Assembly (NCBI GenBank): GCA_001430745.1
Contig: KQ482057.1
Location: forward strand, 1,180,993 to 1,203,494
Direction of reading: 5' to 3'
Source: Auxenochlorella pyrenoidosa
Lineage: Eukaryota > Chlorophyta > Trebouxiophyceae > Chlorellales > Chlorellaceae
DNA length: 22,502 nt
Every line of letters begins with the position of its first letter. The stretch's first letter is position 1. Made by a program: the position numbers and the translations under genes. Below the pieces are notes generated by a model. It worked only from the letters and a program-made list of their open reading frames with translations. It did not search any database and was not told where the DNA came from. Shown in pieces: positions 9,093-18,364 of this stretch.

Positions 9093-12000
9093 TCACAGCA
9101 GGAAGTCTGGGTAGTAGCGCACTTGGTTGATGGGCAGCGACCTGCCCGCCGCATCCAGCACCCCGGTCAGTGCGTTCACCGCGCGCGGCACGCCAAACTG
9201 CCGGCCCGGCTCGTTCCGTGCAAACTCCAACACCTGCGCGGCAGAGAGGGGAGGGGCATGCTTGCTCAGCCCCCACCGCAGAAGGTCCCTTCTGCTGCCC
9301 TTGTTCCTCGCCCAGGCATGAACCGTGTCGCATGAGCATCGTGCCCTCCTTGCCTCGCACGCACCATTGGAGGGCTGCCCCCGAGGAACAACGCCACGTG
9401 CTTGTTCTCGTTCCGGCCGTAGAACACCTGCAGGCGGGGCGCAGGTGAGGCCACGCGGCAGGACCGGGCCGGCCTGGCTTGGGGGGCAGAGCAGGCGCGG
9501 CCGAGCGGCACCACGCCCCGGTAACTACAGACCGTGGGAGCTCGCCCATTGCAGCTGCCTTGCCACCAGACGCCTGGGCCAATGCCAGCTGGCCCCTCTC
9601 ACCACGTCGCCAGGCCGCGCCTTGGAAATGTCGGCAGGGCTGAGCAGGAAGAGGGGGGCCTGCAGCGGCGGCTTGACCGACAGGCGCGTCCACACCGCTG
9701 CCGTGCGCACCAGGCCGTTGGCAGCCAGGCTGGACATGTCGCCCGCGGCCCACAGGCGGCCGTGCAGGTAGTCTGGAGCCCGGCCCACGGCCGTCCAGTA
9801 GAGCCAGGACAGGAGGCCGACGTCATCAGCAGCTGCTGGCCAGCTGCGGGCAGCGCCCGTCGTTGAGGGCCGACCACTGCTGGGCAGGGGCGGAAGTGTA
9901 GGCGATGCGGGGGGCAGCGGTGGCCAGCCGCCGGGCCAGCGCTGCCAGGCCCGCGCCGGTCTGGGTAACGCCCGCGGCGGTGGTGCGGCACTGCCGCCAG
10001 TCGGCTGCAGGCAGCGGTGAGCGGGCAGGCGCAGAGAAGCGCAGGCACTTTGGAGTGCTGCTTGCAGCTTGCAAAAGCCAATGGACATGTTTACCAGTTG
10101 ATCATGCACAGCAAGGGGCAAATGAAGCTGTGGGGAGGAGTGCATGCAGGCGGCCGCAGCATGACAACAGGCGCGCTGGCTGTCGCAGGAAACCTGCTTA
10201 CGTGGTGGCCCGCACAGCAGCTCCAACTTGTACCGCCCCGTGAAGGTGTTAACGCTGTTGATGCGGCGGCCGTCCCAGTTGGGGTTGCGAATGTAGCAGG
10301 CACGCGTTGATGGGCTGCAGAGCAAACGGTCGTAGGTGTGCAGGGGCCGGCAGATTCAGGTACGGTGTGGGTCGCAGGCGCAGCCGTGATGCCAGCGCAG
10401 TGTGTAAGTCACACTTACAGGCCTGAGGTGGCCTAGGCTACCTCAGCATCCCAACCTGCTGCTCTCCTCCCCTGGCTGCTGACAAGCCCCTCTGTGCACT
10501 GCGCAGCCCAGCTCGCTGCTTTGCTGCAGGAACGACGGGAGAGGCAGCTCACCTGTACCACCCCGCCCAGGTCAGCGCTGGCGTGTTCCCAGAGGCGGGC
10601 CTGGTGACGCGGCAGGCAGCTGGGTTGGACACAGCCCCACGGCCCGCCGGGGGGGCCGCCCCGCATGAAGCCGCCTCTGCCCAGCGCAGCGGGGTGGGTC
10701 CCCGCGCGCGGCAGGCACACTTGAAGTTGTCTGAAGACCACAGGGTGCTGTCAGAGCCCTGCTTGCCATAGTGGCAGGCAGGGGCAAACACATACTCTGA
10801 AGGGGCAAATGTGCCTGCAGCACGGCAGAACGGCAGAGGCGGTCATGGGATGCAGAAGCCCGTCCGCCGCCCGCTGATGCATGCATGGGAAAGCAGCTTT
10901 GCATGGCTCTCTTGGCCGCCACTGACTGGCGCAGTGCTGCCTGCCCATTCAACCCCACCAACGAATGCGCCAACAACTGCGGAGCCACCCACCATAGTAG
11001 ATGGTGCCGTCTGCGAGCACAGCACACAGCGGCCGGCCCGGTCCGCCGCTGTCAATGGCTACCAAGCCTTGCAACCCGCATGAAAAGGGGCAGCTGGGTC
11101 GGGTGATTGGGGGTGAAGCCATCCCTGCGAGGGGGTTTGAGAGCAGGCGGCACCACACTTGCTGGAAGAACTTGCGGTGTATCAGAGAAACAGATGTCAA
11201 GCACTGACCATCAGCTCTGCAGGGTTGCGCCTGCGGCATACTGGCATCGCACTGACAAGCTCACAGGCTGCGGATACAGGGCTGTCTCGCAGGCGCCGGT
11301 GCGTGCCTGGCGCTCCCTCGGGCTCTGCAGCGGCAGCAGACGGTTGGGGAGCGTGGCTGAAGACCCGGTGCGCTGTGACTTTGAGCCACATCGACACCAC
11401 ATCGACGCCCCTCTGGCTCTGTTGCCAATAGACGGGTCCCTGTTCCAGCAACCCCGTGCCAGCATGGCGGCCCCTGCCCTCCAAGGCTGCGATGGGGACC
11501 AGGCCCCACCCGCAGCCCGCTTCGAGCTCCAGTTGGTGCTGCGGTCGCCGCACAGCACCTCCATGTTCAAGCTCCCTCCAAGCATGGCGACGTAGCGCAC
11601 AAGCGAGCCGTCTGCCTGCCAGGGCACCGGGTAGAACTTGCAGATGCTGCCCTCCAGCCAGCCGGCATGGTACACCGCGCCGGCGCCAGAGGTGCCCGGC
11701 TTGCGAATGCGGCAGGGCCAGGCTTGGCCGGGCTGGGCACGGTTGCAGCCCCCGTCGGCCCGCCAGCTCAGCAGCTCGCCACGTGCAGGCTTGTAGCAGA
11801 GGCACACATAGCCCGCGTCCAGGATGAATGGCGTGGGGTAGCTGAGCGAGCAGCGCCCGCGCTCCCAGGTGCCTGCGCGACGGATGGGCATGCAGGGGTG
11901 CGGGCTTGCGCTTGCGCAGGGCTGGACCGGTGGCACTGGCATCGGTGCCCCGCTTTGCCTAGTCACTTCCTGCGGATATTGCAAAGTACGCCTGCATTGG

Positions 12001-12308
12001 CTCCACATCACAGCAAGGCCTCAACTGGCTCTCCGCCACTCAGTGCGGTCAAGCCCCCGCAGCCTGTGCAGCCTGCGCAGAAACGAAGCGTGCAGCACCT
12101 CCTGTTGGTCACCTGTCACCAAGCCCTTTGACGTCTCCATGCCGCAGAGGAGCTTGCCAGGGGTGCCTATGCTGATGGCCTGGGCGTGTGGGTCTCTGTC
12201 GCGGCAAGCTTTGGGGCAGTCGATGCGCGCTGCCACCAGTTGCACCAGGGGGTCGGCAGCCGTGGGTGCTGGGCCAAACACAGCGGCGGCAAGCCACAGC
12301 AGCGCCAT
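9093..12308 (-). CDS. Secreted Cys-rich protein: duplicated module plus NlpC/P60-like C-terminus
   Basis: Eight exons, in gene order 12308-12113, 11872-11510, 11124-10993, 10814-10553, 10314-10202, 10004-9603, 9427-9365 and 9233-9093, give about 556 residues. The start MALLWLAAAVFGPAPTAA is a signal peptide. Two copies of a module of about 150 residues follow: each opens with a Cys pair (DCPKAC; SCPFSC), has a central Cys-rich part (YVCLCYKPARG; FKCACRARG) and a Trp-Gly turn (AGW), and ends LNMEVLCGD or KLELLCGP. The C-terminus (about 356-556) resembles NlpC/P60 Cys-peptidases: VGLLSWLYW, then ARPGDVVFYGRNENKHVALF with a candidate catalytic His (H499). The exon 10004-9603 is readable only if one base near 9828 is skipped. 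Likely role, by inference: an extracytoplasmic or wall-associated binding protein with an active or dead peptidase. An upstream exon at 12778-12713 could also join in phase. Confidence 0.72.
9826..9831 (-). other. +1 frameshift point, UGC-UGA
   Basis: On the minus strand the frame reads AGC AGC TGC TGA TGA; skipping the T at 9828 gives TGC GAT GAC GTC and continues into VGLLSWLYW. Upstream the protein-like frame is RIAYTSAPAQQWSALND; downstream it is the +1 frame. No intron of plausible length joins them. It may be an assembly error, a disabling mutation or a programmed +1 shift. Confidence 0.6.
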
Positions 12309-13026
12309 GCCAGCACAGGTCAGCTGTGGGTTGCTGTCAGCGCCCATGCTCTCTTGAGGTCCTGGTGTGTGCCCTGTCTTCAGAAGCAGAATCTGTAAGA
12401 CAGCAAGAGCAGTTGAAACTGTGCTCAACTGGCAGGACTCGGTGGACCTGCTGCAACCTTCAACAGCGCCGCCGCCATGGCGCTTCTGCTGGGCCCGTGT
12501 GGGTTCCGATCGCCCTTTAGATGGCATGCAGGCAGAGAAAATGTCAGAGCTTGCCTGGTCAGACCTGGGCGGCGCGGGCAGCGCTCGCCGGGAGTGCTGG
12601 CCAGCCGAAGCGCGCCTTGCGACTCGGAGACACGCACAACGGTGAAGAGCGCAGTATATGACAGGAGCGCAACGCGGGAAGACAAAGCGTAGAAGACAAA
12701 GCAGGCAAATACCTTAGAGCCCGCCTCGCTGGCGGCTACTGCGGAGTCCAGCTCCCCGTCCAGCTGCCGGCCACTCATCCGGTAAGCGAGGCCTGGTTTA
12801 ATGATCAGTGCTCCTACACGCTGCCCAGTACCACTCTCCATTCCTTTTAGGTGGCATCCACCCATCCTACGCTGTCCTAGCCCCAGTGCGCGCTCGAGAG
12901 TCCCTCGGACCCCTTGCTCCGTCAAAGGCTTCATGCTTCTGCCAGACTTTCACACAATTCGCTCTGCGCAGTGTATGCATAAAACGAACATGTGGAAATG
13001 GCAAGGTGCACTGTCTGCAGGCCTGC
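12309..13026. other. Spacer between two minus-strand genes
   Basis: This is the 3' flank of the gene ending at 13027 and the promoter and 5' UTR of the gene starting at 12308. No minus-strand TGTAA (TTACA on the plus strand) was seen after 13027. A possible short coding frame is listed separately. Confidence 0.5.
12425..12778 (-). CDS. Possible small protein or leader exon
   Basis: An ATG frame begins MSGRQLDGELDSAVAASEAG. Read without splicing it continues into a hydrophobic stretch (VFACFVFYALSSRVALLSYT) and stops at 12425, 117 residues in all. Alternatively AAG|GTATTT at 12713-12712 is a donor, and the 22-codon exon 12778-12713 could join in phase 0 to an acceptor just before 12308, placing extra residues ahead of the signal peptide of the next gene. 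The late part of the frame is of low quality. No known family. Confidence 0.2.
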   Translation of the reverse strand: MSGRQLDGELDSAVAASEAGSKVFACFVFYALSSRVALLSYTALFTVVRVSESQGALRLASTPGERCPRRPGLTRQALTFSLPACHLKGDRNPHGPSRSAMAAALLKVAAGPPSPAS

Positions 13027-14835
13027 TCAGGCTGCTGCCGGCGGCGCAAAGAGGCGCTCCATCTCTGCCGCCACCCGCAGCGAAAAGTCGGCAGCGGAAT
13101 GCCGCTCTAGTGCAGCAAACTGCGCCAGCTCTGCCAGCACCAGCTGCGCGTCATGCTCGAACCTGCATGGCCACACGCATGTGCAGGGGACCCTGTTGAC
13201 GCGGCATCCACAGCACGGCTACCTTCGTCATGGTGCAAGGGCGCCACAGCAGCCACACTCCCAGAGTGTACCCCCCCCCACCCCCAGCCTGCAGCACCTG
13301 CTGTCGGCAAGGCCTAGCTGAATGTCTTGGGGAGGCAGCTCAACCCGCCCTGCTGCGCTAATGCTGGCCAAGGCTGCAACATTGCTCACGGAAACAGGAG
13401 CGGCGCCGGGCGACCTCGGCAGCCCAGCAGGACTGGGACTGTGCGCCGCGAAACCAAACGCTGCTAATGGTGAGGCAGGACTGCCTGGGCTGCCGCCCAG
13501 GGCTGCGGGCCTGCTTGCCGCCAGCGCGTTCCAGCGGCTGGCTGCCGCGGCTTCAGCCTCCGGGCTGGCTGGTGGTGTCTGCCACTGCTGCTGGTGATGC
13601 TGCTCTTGATGCTGCTGTTGCTCGCTGTGCTGCTGCTGCCGGCTGTGCTGCTGTGCGTCTTGCACCAATTGCTGCTGCTGCTGGTGCACATGTTGTGCCT
13701 GCCAGGCCGTTGTGTTGTGCGTCAGGGCCGAGGCAGGATGCGAGCCCACCAAGTGAGTGAGCGATGGCAAAGCTGCAGGGCTGGCGGCAGGCGTGGCGGC
13801 GGGAGTAGCAGCAGGCGAGGCAGTCACCCTGTCTATCTCAGCCAGCAGGTCGGCTGCTGGCGAGGCGGTGGGGCTTGGGCCTGCATCACGCCAGCTCCCG
13901 CTCCTAAGCTTGAGGCTACCAGCAGTGCTTGTGCCATGGGCTGCACGGAAGGATGCAGCGCGGTCTGCAGCCAGCCGCCAGCGGTCTGGGGCACGTGTGG
14001 AAGCGCTGATACCGCCACTTGCATCAGTGGTGGCAGAAAGGGTTCGTGAGCCCTGGCCTGTGCCAAGAGAAAAACTGGGTGCTGCAGACAGCACCGGGCC
14101 ACCGCTGCCAAAGCTAGGCCCGCCGCTCAGCTCGGCTGCCTGGCTCTGCCGCAGCGCAGTGAGTGCCGTGCGGCCAGGAGTGGCTCCTGCAGGCTGCTGC
14201 AGCATGCGCTCCAGGGATGCCACCAGCTGCAGGGGCGGCAGTGAGGGCAACCAAAATGAGGACGTGCAAATGAACTGCCTGTACAGTTTCTGTGGCATGC
14301 ATATTGGAAGGTTGCAGCCAAGATCAGCCCCCCTTCAGCGCACATCTTTTGCCGACTGCTGCGAGCCAACCGCAGAGCTGTCGATGGTGCTTCCAAACAC
14401 AGCTTGCCCGCCTGGCGTAGTGGACAGCTCGTTTTCCAGCTTGCGCACATACTCGGCCTGTGGTCAAGAAAGGGTCGGTGTTCAGACGAGCATGCTTGCA
14501 TGCCCAGGGTTGTCGGGCAACGTAGCGGCTGCAGAGGCGGTGGCCACCCTCGCTGTGCTCACCGGCGAGGGCAGCGGGGAGCGCAGAGCCCGGTTGATAT
14601 CGCGCAGCAGATCCCTACGTAAGGCAGGTTGAAAGGCATCAAGACGGTCGTTTCGGAGGGCATGGAGCGAGTCCCTGTGTCGAAGTTGACTTGGTTGCCG
14701 CGGCCCAGGCGGTGCCTACCTCGTGACGATTGGATCGCTGTGAAGCTCCGTCGCCACGGGGTTGCCGGCGGACAGAGGGGACCGGCGAGGGCTGCCTGAT
14801 AAGGACGCCTGGGCGGCAAGCGCGGGCGTGGACAT
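13027..14835 (-). CDS. Gln/Ser/Ala-rich low-complexity protein of unknown function
   Basis: Five exons in phase, in gene order 14835-14720, 14614-14563, 14457-14344, 14226-13298 and 13162-13027, give 448 residues. The N-terminus is MSTPALAAQASLSGSPRRSP. A short helical piece follows (DLLRDINRALRS), then a coiled-coil-like start (AEYVRKLENELS) and LVASLERMLQQ. The large fourth exon is disordered: Ser/Ala/Pro repeats (SPAATPAATPAASPAALP) and a Gln/His tract (VHQQQQQLVQDAQQHSRQQQ). The C-terminus is again helical and leucine-rich (AQLVLAELAQFAALERH, MERLFAPPAAA). I do not recognise the family. The make-up suits a scaffold or transcription-related protein, which is inference. It lies 193 bases downstream of the minus-strand gene ending at 15029. 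Confidence 0.65.
13590..13690 (-). repeat. CAG/CTG-rich Gln-His tract
   Basis: Interrupted CTG/GTT triplets on the plus strand, coding for Gln and His on the minus strand within the fourth exon of the gene 14835-13027. The tract is impure, so probably fairly stable in length. Confidence 0.7.
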
Positions 14836-14984
14836 GATAGCAGGAGAAAATCGGCGACGAAGAAGGAATCGCAGCTGCAGCGGCAAGGAAGGAGGCAGGC
14901 ATTTGCCAACGACAGCGGTACGACTCTCTGATGCTCCTTGCGCCCGCCTGTATTGAATCGAGCACGGCCCCGCAACCTGCATGC

Positions 14985-14989
14985 TTACA
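14985..14989 (-). terminator. Poly(A) signal TGTAA (minus strand)
   Basis: TTACA on the plus strand, 40 bases beyond the TAG at 15029-15031 of the minus-strand gene. Spacing fits an algal 3' end and supports that stop codon. Confidence 0.65.
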
Positions 14990-15028
14990 GGTGATAGATG
15001 CCAGCAGCTGCTCTGAAATGCATGAAGG

Positions 15029-16297
15029 CTACCCAGCGGGAGGAACCGCTGCTGCTGCCACCGCAGGCGCCGCCGCCGCCTCTTCTCCACCAGCCAGCCC
15101 TGCGGCTGCTGCCATTGCTGGCGTAGCAGCTGCCGTTGCTGCCGCAGCACGCCGCCCCAGCACCAAAAACTTGTTGAGGAGCAGGGCTGGCAGCCCCAGC
15201 GGCGCAAGCGCGCGCTCCAGCATGCCCAGCTCCAGAAACTCAAAGTCGCTGCGCAGGGAGGAGGGGGACGGGGATTGCCCAGGTCAAGGCGCTGTTCAAG
15301 TGAGCAGGTTCAGCAGAAGTTATTTGTTTGTCTGACCAGGATGCACGACTAAAACGATGCCAGGGCTGCGTCACCACACCTGAGGCTCGTGAGCCGCTGC
15401 CGCCGCAGGAAGGCGCACACCGCGCTTGCCATGTGCTCGCCTGCCGCAGCCGCAAAGACCTGCTGCGACAGCGCCACCACTGCAGGGAGGGAGGGTGTGG
15501 GCACCCAGGGACCATGGCAAGCATCACATCTGCCACGAACGCTGGACAGCTGAGAGCCAGCGCAGCTTGCTTGCAGCAGCAGGGCCGTCAAAGAGGGGCA
15601 CACTCTTTGAACCGGAGCCTGCTTGGCTAGCTAGCTACACTCTCCTCTCCCCCTGAGCGCACCTTCTGCTGGCAGCTCTGGCGGCTCGGGTGCAGGCTGC
15701 TCTGGCTGCAGCTGTGGGGCCAGGCCCCCACTAGAGGCAGGCAGCACCTGCAGGGAGGCCGCCATGGCCGCCGTCGGCCAGCCCGCCGCCGCCAGCTGCT
15801 CCCACAACAGCGCGGCGCCGCCACCGCTGGCTGCAGCACCCGGCAACGGCGGCCCCAAGCCCGCTGCGCCGGCCACTGCGGCGGCCGCTGCCGCCGCTGC
15901 GGTGCCAGGCACGGCGACGGTGGGGGCGCTGCAGCAGTCGCTGGTGCAGTCTTCGTGCGGGTGGCTGCAGGTGTGGTGGTGCTCATGCCGCGAGTGCGCA
16001 GCCGCGTGGTGGTGGTGGTGGTGGTGGTGGTGGTGGTCCTGGTGGCGGCTGGCAGGAAGAGGCCCGGGCGTGCCGCCAGCGCGCGCCGCCCCGCCCGCCA
16101 TGTGGCTGTAGCTGGCACGCCCTGCTGCAGCGACCATCTGGTGGGCGTGCAGCGGGGGCGCAGCCTGCCAGCCCGAGCTCAGGCTCTGCCCCGCAGGTGG
16201 CTGCGCGCCGCCGCCCTGCGGATGCCGCGCTGCCTGAATCTGCTCCAGCTCCTGCCGAATGTCTGCCGGCAGGCGGCGAGTCAGCAGCGAGGCTCCG

Positions 16298-16333
<36 letters not shown>

Positions 16334-18283
16334 GGCTGCTGCTGCTGCTGGCGCCGGGGACGCTGTTGATCAGCCTCCTGGCCGAGTGAGGTGGAGGGTG
16401 CGGCTGTGGTGACAGCTGAGGCGGTGGCCCCGGCCGTGGAGGCTGGCTGCACAGACGCGTCCTGCCAGCCCAGCTGCGCCAGCTCGTCCTGCCGCCGCTG
16501 GGTGCGCTCTGCAGCAGGAGCAGGCGCACACCGGGCTTCAGTCCAAGTTTGGCAGATTTGGCAGAAGCAGCAGCACGTAGAGGGTCCTCATGGTTACACA
16601 TCCCAGCGCAGCATACAGAAAGCAGGGCACCAGGACTGCAACATGCAGGGACAAGGCCTCGCCTTTGAAGGCCCGCTGCGACTCGCTGTCGCCCTCTATC
16701 CACTTGCCCGCCCCCGGGCACCTGCGAGAATCGCATGACAGCCGCAGGCCGATCCTGAGGCAGGCCTATGCAAGGCGGACGGGTGGCAGGCAGGCCAGGC
16801 GGGTGTGCAGCATGGAAGGGCAGACGAGGAGGCAGGCCAGTAGGGCAGGTAGGCGAGCGGGTGCGCGCAGAGGCTGCTCACTTGCACGCGCAGATGGCGC
16901 AGGCATACAGCCGCTGGCACAGGTCAAAAGCCGCCTCCATGTCGGCCAGCTGCATGACATCAGGCCGCAGCTTGCACTCCGGGCAGTTCCTGCACTCCGG
17001 GTGCAGCACGACGCGAGTGGGGTGCAGCAAAACATCAGGGAAGTAGAGGTGCAAGACGAGCACGCGAGGTGGCACGGCTGAGCAGACGCCGGCGCCTCCT
17101 GTTTGCCCTTGCACGGCAGCGCCTGACAGAAGGTCGCACAACCAGCCCGAGGCGCTACAGTGCGAACACTCTGCAGCAGCACGCCATGCTGCGTGGCTCA
17201 GCCTCACTTGCAGGGTGGCGTCTTCTTGCGGCATTGGCAGCGCCGCAGGTGCCGGCGGTTGCCTGTTGCATCCAGCCGGCTGGACAGCCCGTCCCGCACC
17301 GTGTAGCCGTGGCCGCAGAAGGGGCATGCCTCTGGCGGCGCCCCCCGCTTGCGCTTGATGCCCTGAGGCGCAGGCGGCACAAGCAGCTGCTGGCCCCCAG
17401 CCGCTGCGCCCGCTGCGCCCCCGCCCGGTGCGGCGGGCATGTGCCCTGCTGCTGCCGCGTCGCTGCTTGTGGGACCCGCAGGCTCGCTGCTCTGCACACA
17501 GGGACAGGCAAAGCAGCGGCTGAGCATGCCGGGTCAAGTGCCAAAGCCAGGCACGGTGAGGCGGTGTCTAGCATCGGGGCAAGCCTGGGCGGGGCCCTCA
17601 CCGCGCCCCTGCGCCGCTGCAGCTCCTTGCTGAGGAGCTCGGCCAGCGCCTGCAGGCGGTACAGCGCCTCTCGGGCCTCGCGCAGCGCCTCGTGAGCCTG
17701 CACAGTGCCCCTGGGAGGGGCTGTGAATGCTTGAAGGGCCGCAGGCAGGCGGCGCCTGGCAGCGGCAGCGGCGCGCGTGTACCAACAGCAGGGGGTCCCC
17801 ACCTGCATGGTTGCACCCCTCCCGCCTCACCTGCTGCGTCGCTGCCACGCGGGCATGCCACTCTGCTGACTTGGCATCGCTGCGCTGGTCGGAGCGGAAT
17901 GCATCCCGTGCGGCCGCCCTCGCCGCGTCTGCCTGCGCGTGCGCAGTTCGCGCTGCAATGAAGGCTGCATCTGCAGCGGGGATCTGGCCGTGGACCTCGA
18001 CCGTCCATGCGGCCAGCGCAGCCTCTGGCTCACCCGCTATCCGCTCTGCATGCACCTCAGCCACCTCGGCAGCGACCGCCGCCTTTGTGCGGGCGCCTCC
18101 GACACCGCTCCCCCCGCCGTGGGTGGCAGCAGCGCCCGGGCTCCGGCTGCCGCGCTTTGCTTCTGTGCGGCCCGATTTGCGCCTGGGGCGGCCGCTTTGG
18201 TGCTCGGAGCTACCCTGGCTGCGCTCCGGGCTGGCTCCTTCTCGCAGGTGCTCCTGCTGCGCCGCGGCCGCGAGCACCTCCAT
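15029..18283 (-). CDS. Probable nuclear protein: coiled coil, BED-like zinc finger, Cys cluster, Gln/His/Ala runs
   Basis: Eight exons, in gene order 18283-17831, 17697-17602, 17491-17208, 17154-16882, 16721-16663, 16508-15663, 15479-15380 and 15248-15029, give 776 residues. Residues about 60-183 are Ala/Arg/Glu-rich and helical (HEALREAREALYRLQALAEL), likely a coiled coil. A basic patch GIKRKRG precedes CPFCGHGY with H264 and C268 (GNRRHLRRCQC), a C2HC pattern like BED fingers. A second cluster follows (ECRNCPECK, then YACAICACKCPG). The middle has a long Gln run, ten His and Ala runs; the end is leucine-rich (SDFEFLELGMLERALAPLGL). Two joints are weaker. The 53-base intron 17207-17155 is very short; without it the frame stops after TPPCK. 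The 16662-16509 intron has a GC donor. It could therefore be two genes. DNA binding is inferred from the finger. Confidence 0.58.
16006..16037 (-). repeat. GTG triplet run coding ten His
   Basis: Uninterrupted GTG/TGG triplets on the plus strand, read as His codons on the minus strand (about residues 546-556 of the gene 18283-15029), flanked by more His (SRHQD before, HSRHEHHHTCSHPHEDC after). Confidence 0.85.
16300..16350 (-). repeat. CTG triplet run coding poly-Gln
   Basis: Eleven CTG triplets, one TGG, then five CTG triplets on the plus strand; read on the minus strand as two Gln runs split by one Pro. A pure triplet tract that is likely to vary in length between strains. Confidence 0.85.
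16509..16662 (-). other. GC-AG intron
   Basis: The exon ending SESQRAFK (plus one base) meets AAAG|GCGAGG, and the next exon starts after CTGCAG with RTQRRQDELAQ. Reading through instead gives a hydrophobic tail and a stop. The 154-base length is typical here, and phase 1 matches on both sides. Confidence 0.55.
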
Positions 18284-18364
18284 TGTAATGGAAATCGGAG
18301 ACTAAAAACCAGGCCCGGAAGAGGCCATGGGTGCAGGGCGGCCCAAGAGGCTGGTTACAAGCTC
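18284..18364. promoter_or_regulatory. Short divergent intergenic region
   Basis: Only 81 bases separate the ATG of the minus-strand gene (18283) from a plus-strand ATG at 18365. It holds CCATT-GT-AATGG across its left edge, so that an ATGG start context faces each way, and a five-codon plus-strand frame from ATG 18288 to TAA. If both starts are right, the two 5' UTRs must overlap or be very short. No TATA box is visible. Confidence 0.35.

Noticed and set aside
8887..9753. 288-residue minus-strand frame
   Set aside because: It spans introns of the gene 12308-9093 and is out of frame with its NlpC-like exons.
9525..10325. 266-residue minus-strand frame taken as one exon
   Set aside because: Only its parts at 10314-10202 and below 9828 are in the protein-like frame; between 10004 and 9829 the other frame (DWRQCRTTAAGVTQTGAG) is clearly better.
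13594..13760. Leu-rich plus-strand peptide (MMLLLMLLLLAVLLL) looking like a membrane protein
   Set aside because: It is the antisense reading of the CAG/CTG Gln-His tract in the minus-strand gene.
13757..14632. 291-residue plus-strand frame
   Set aside because: Antisense shadow of the Ser/Ala-rich exon of the minus-strand gene 14835-13027.
15955..16389. Plus-strand frame with Val and Leu runs
   Set aside because: Antisense of the His and Gln triplet runs; the minus strand has matching exons on both sides.
16520..16662. Hydrophobic C-terminal tail (LHVAVLVPCFLYAALGCV, stop at LPNLD) for the gene 18283-15029
   Set aside because: It arises by reading through the GC-AG intron; splicing gives an unbroken in-phase protein to a stop with a good TGTAA.
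17208..17491. BED-like finger as sign of an intact transposon
   Set aside because: No terminal inverted repeats, target-site duplication or transposase catalytic region were seen nearby; host gene is more likely.
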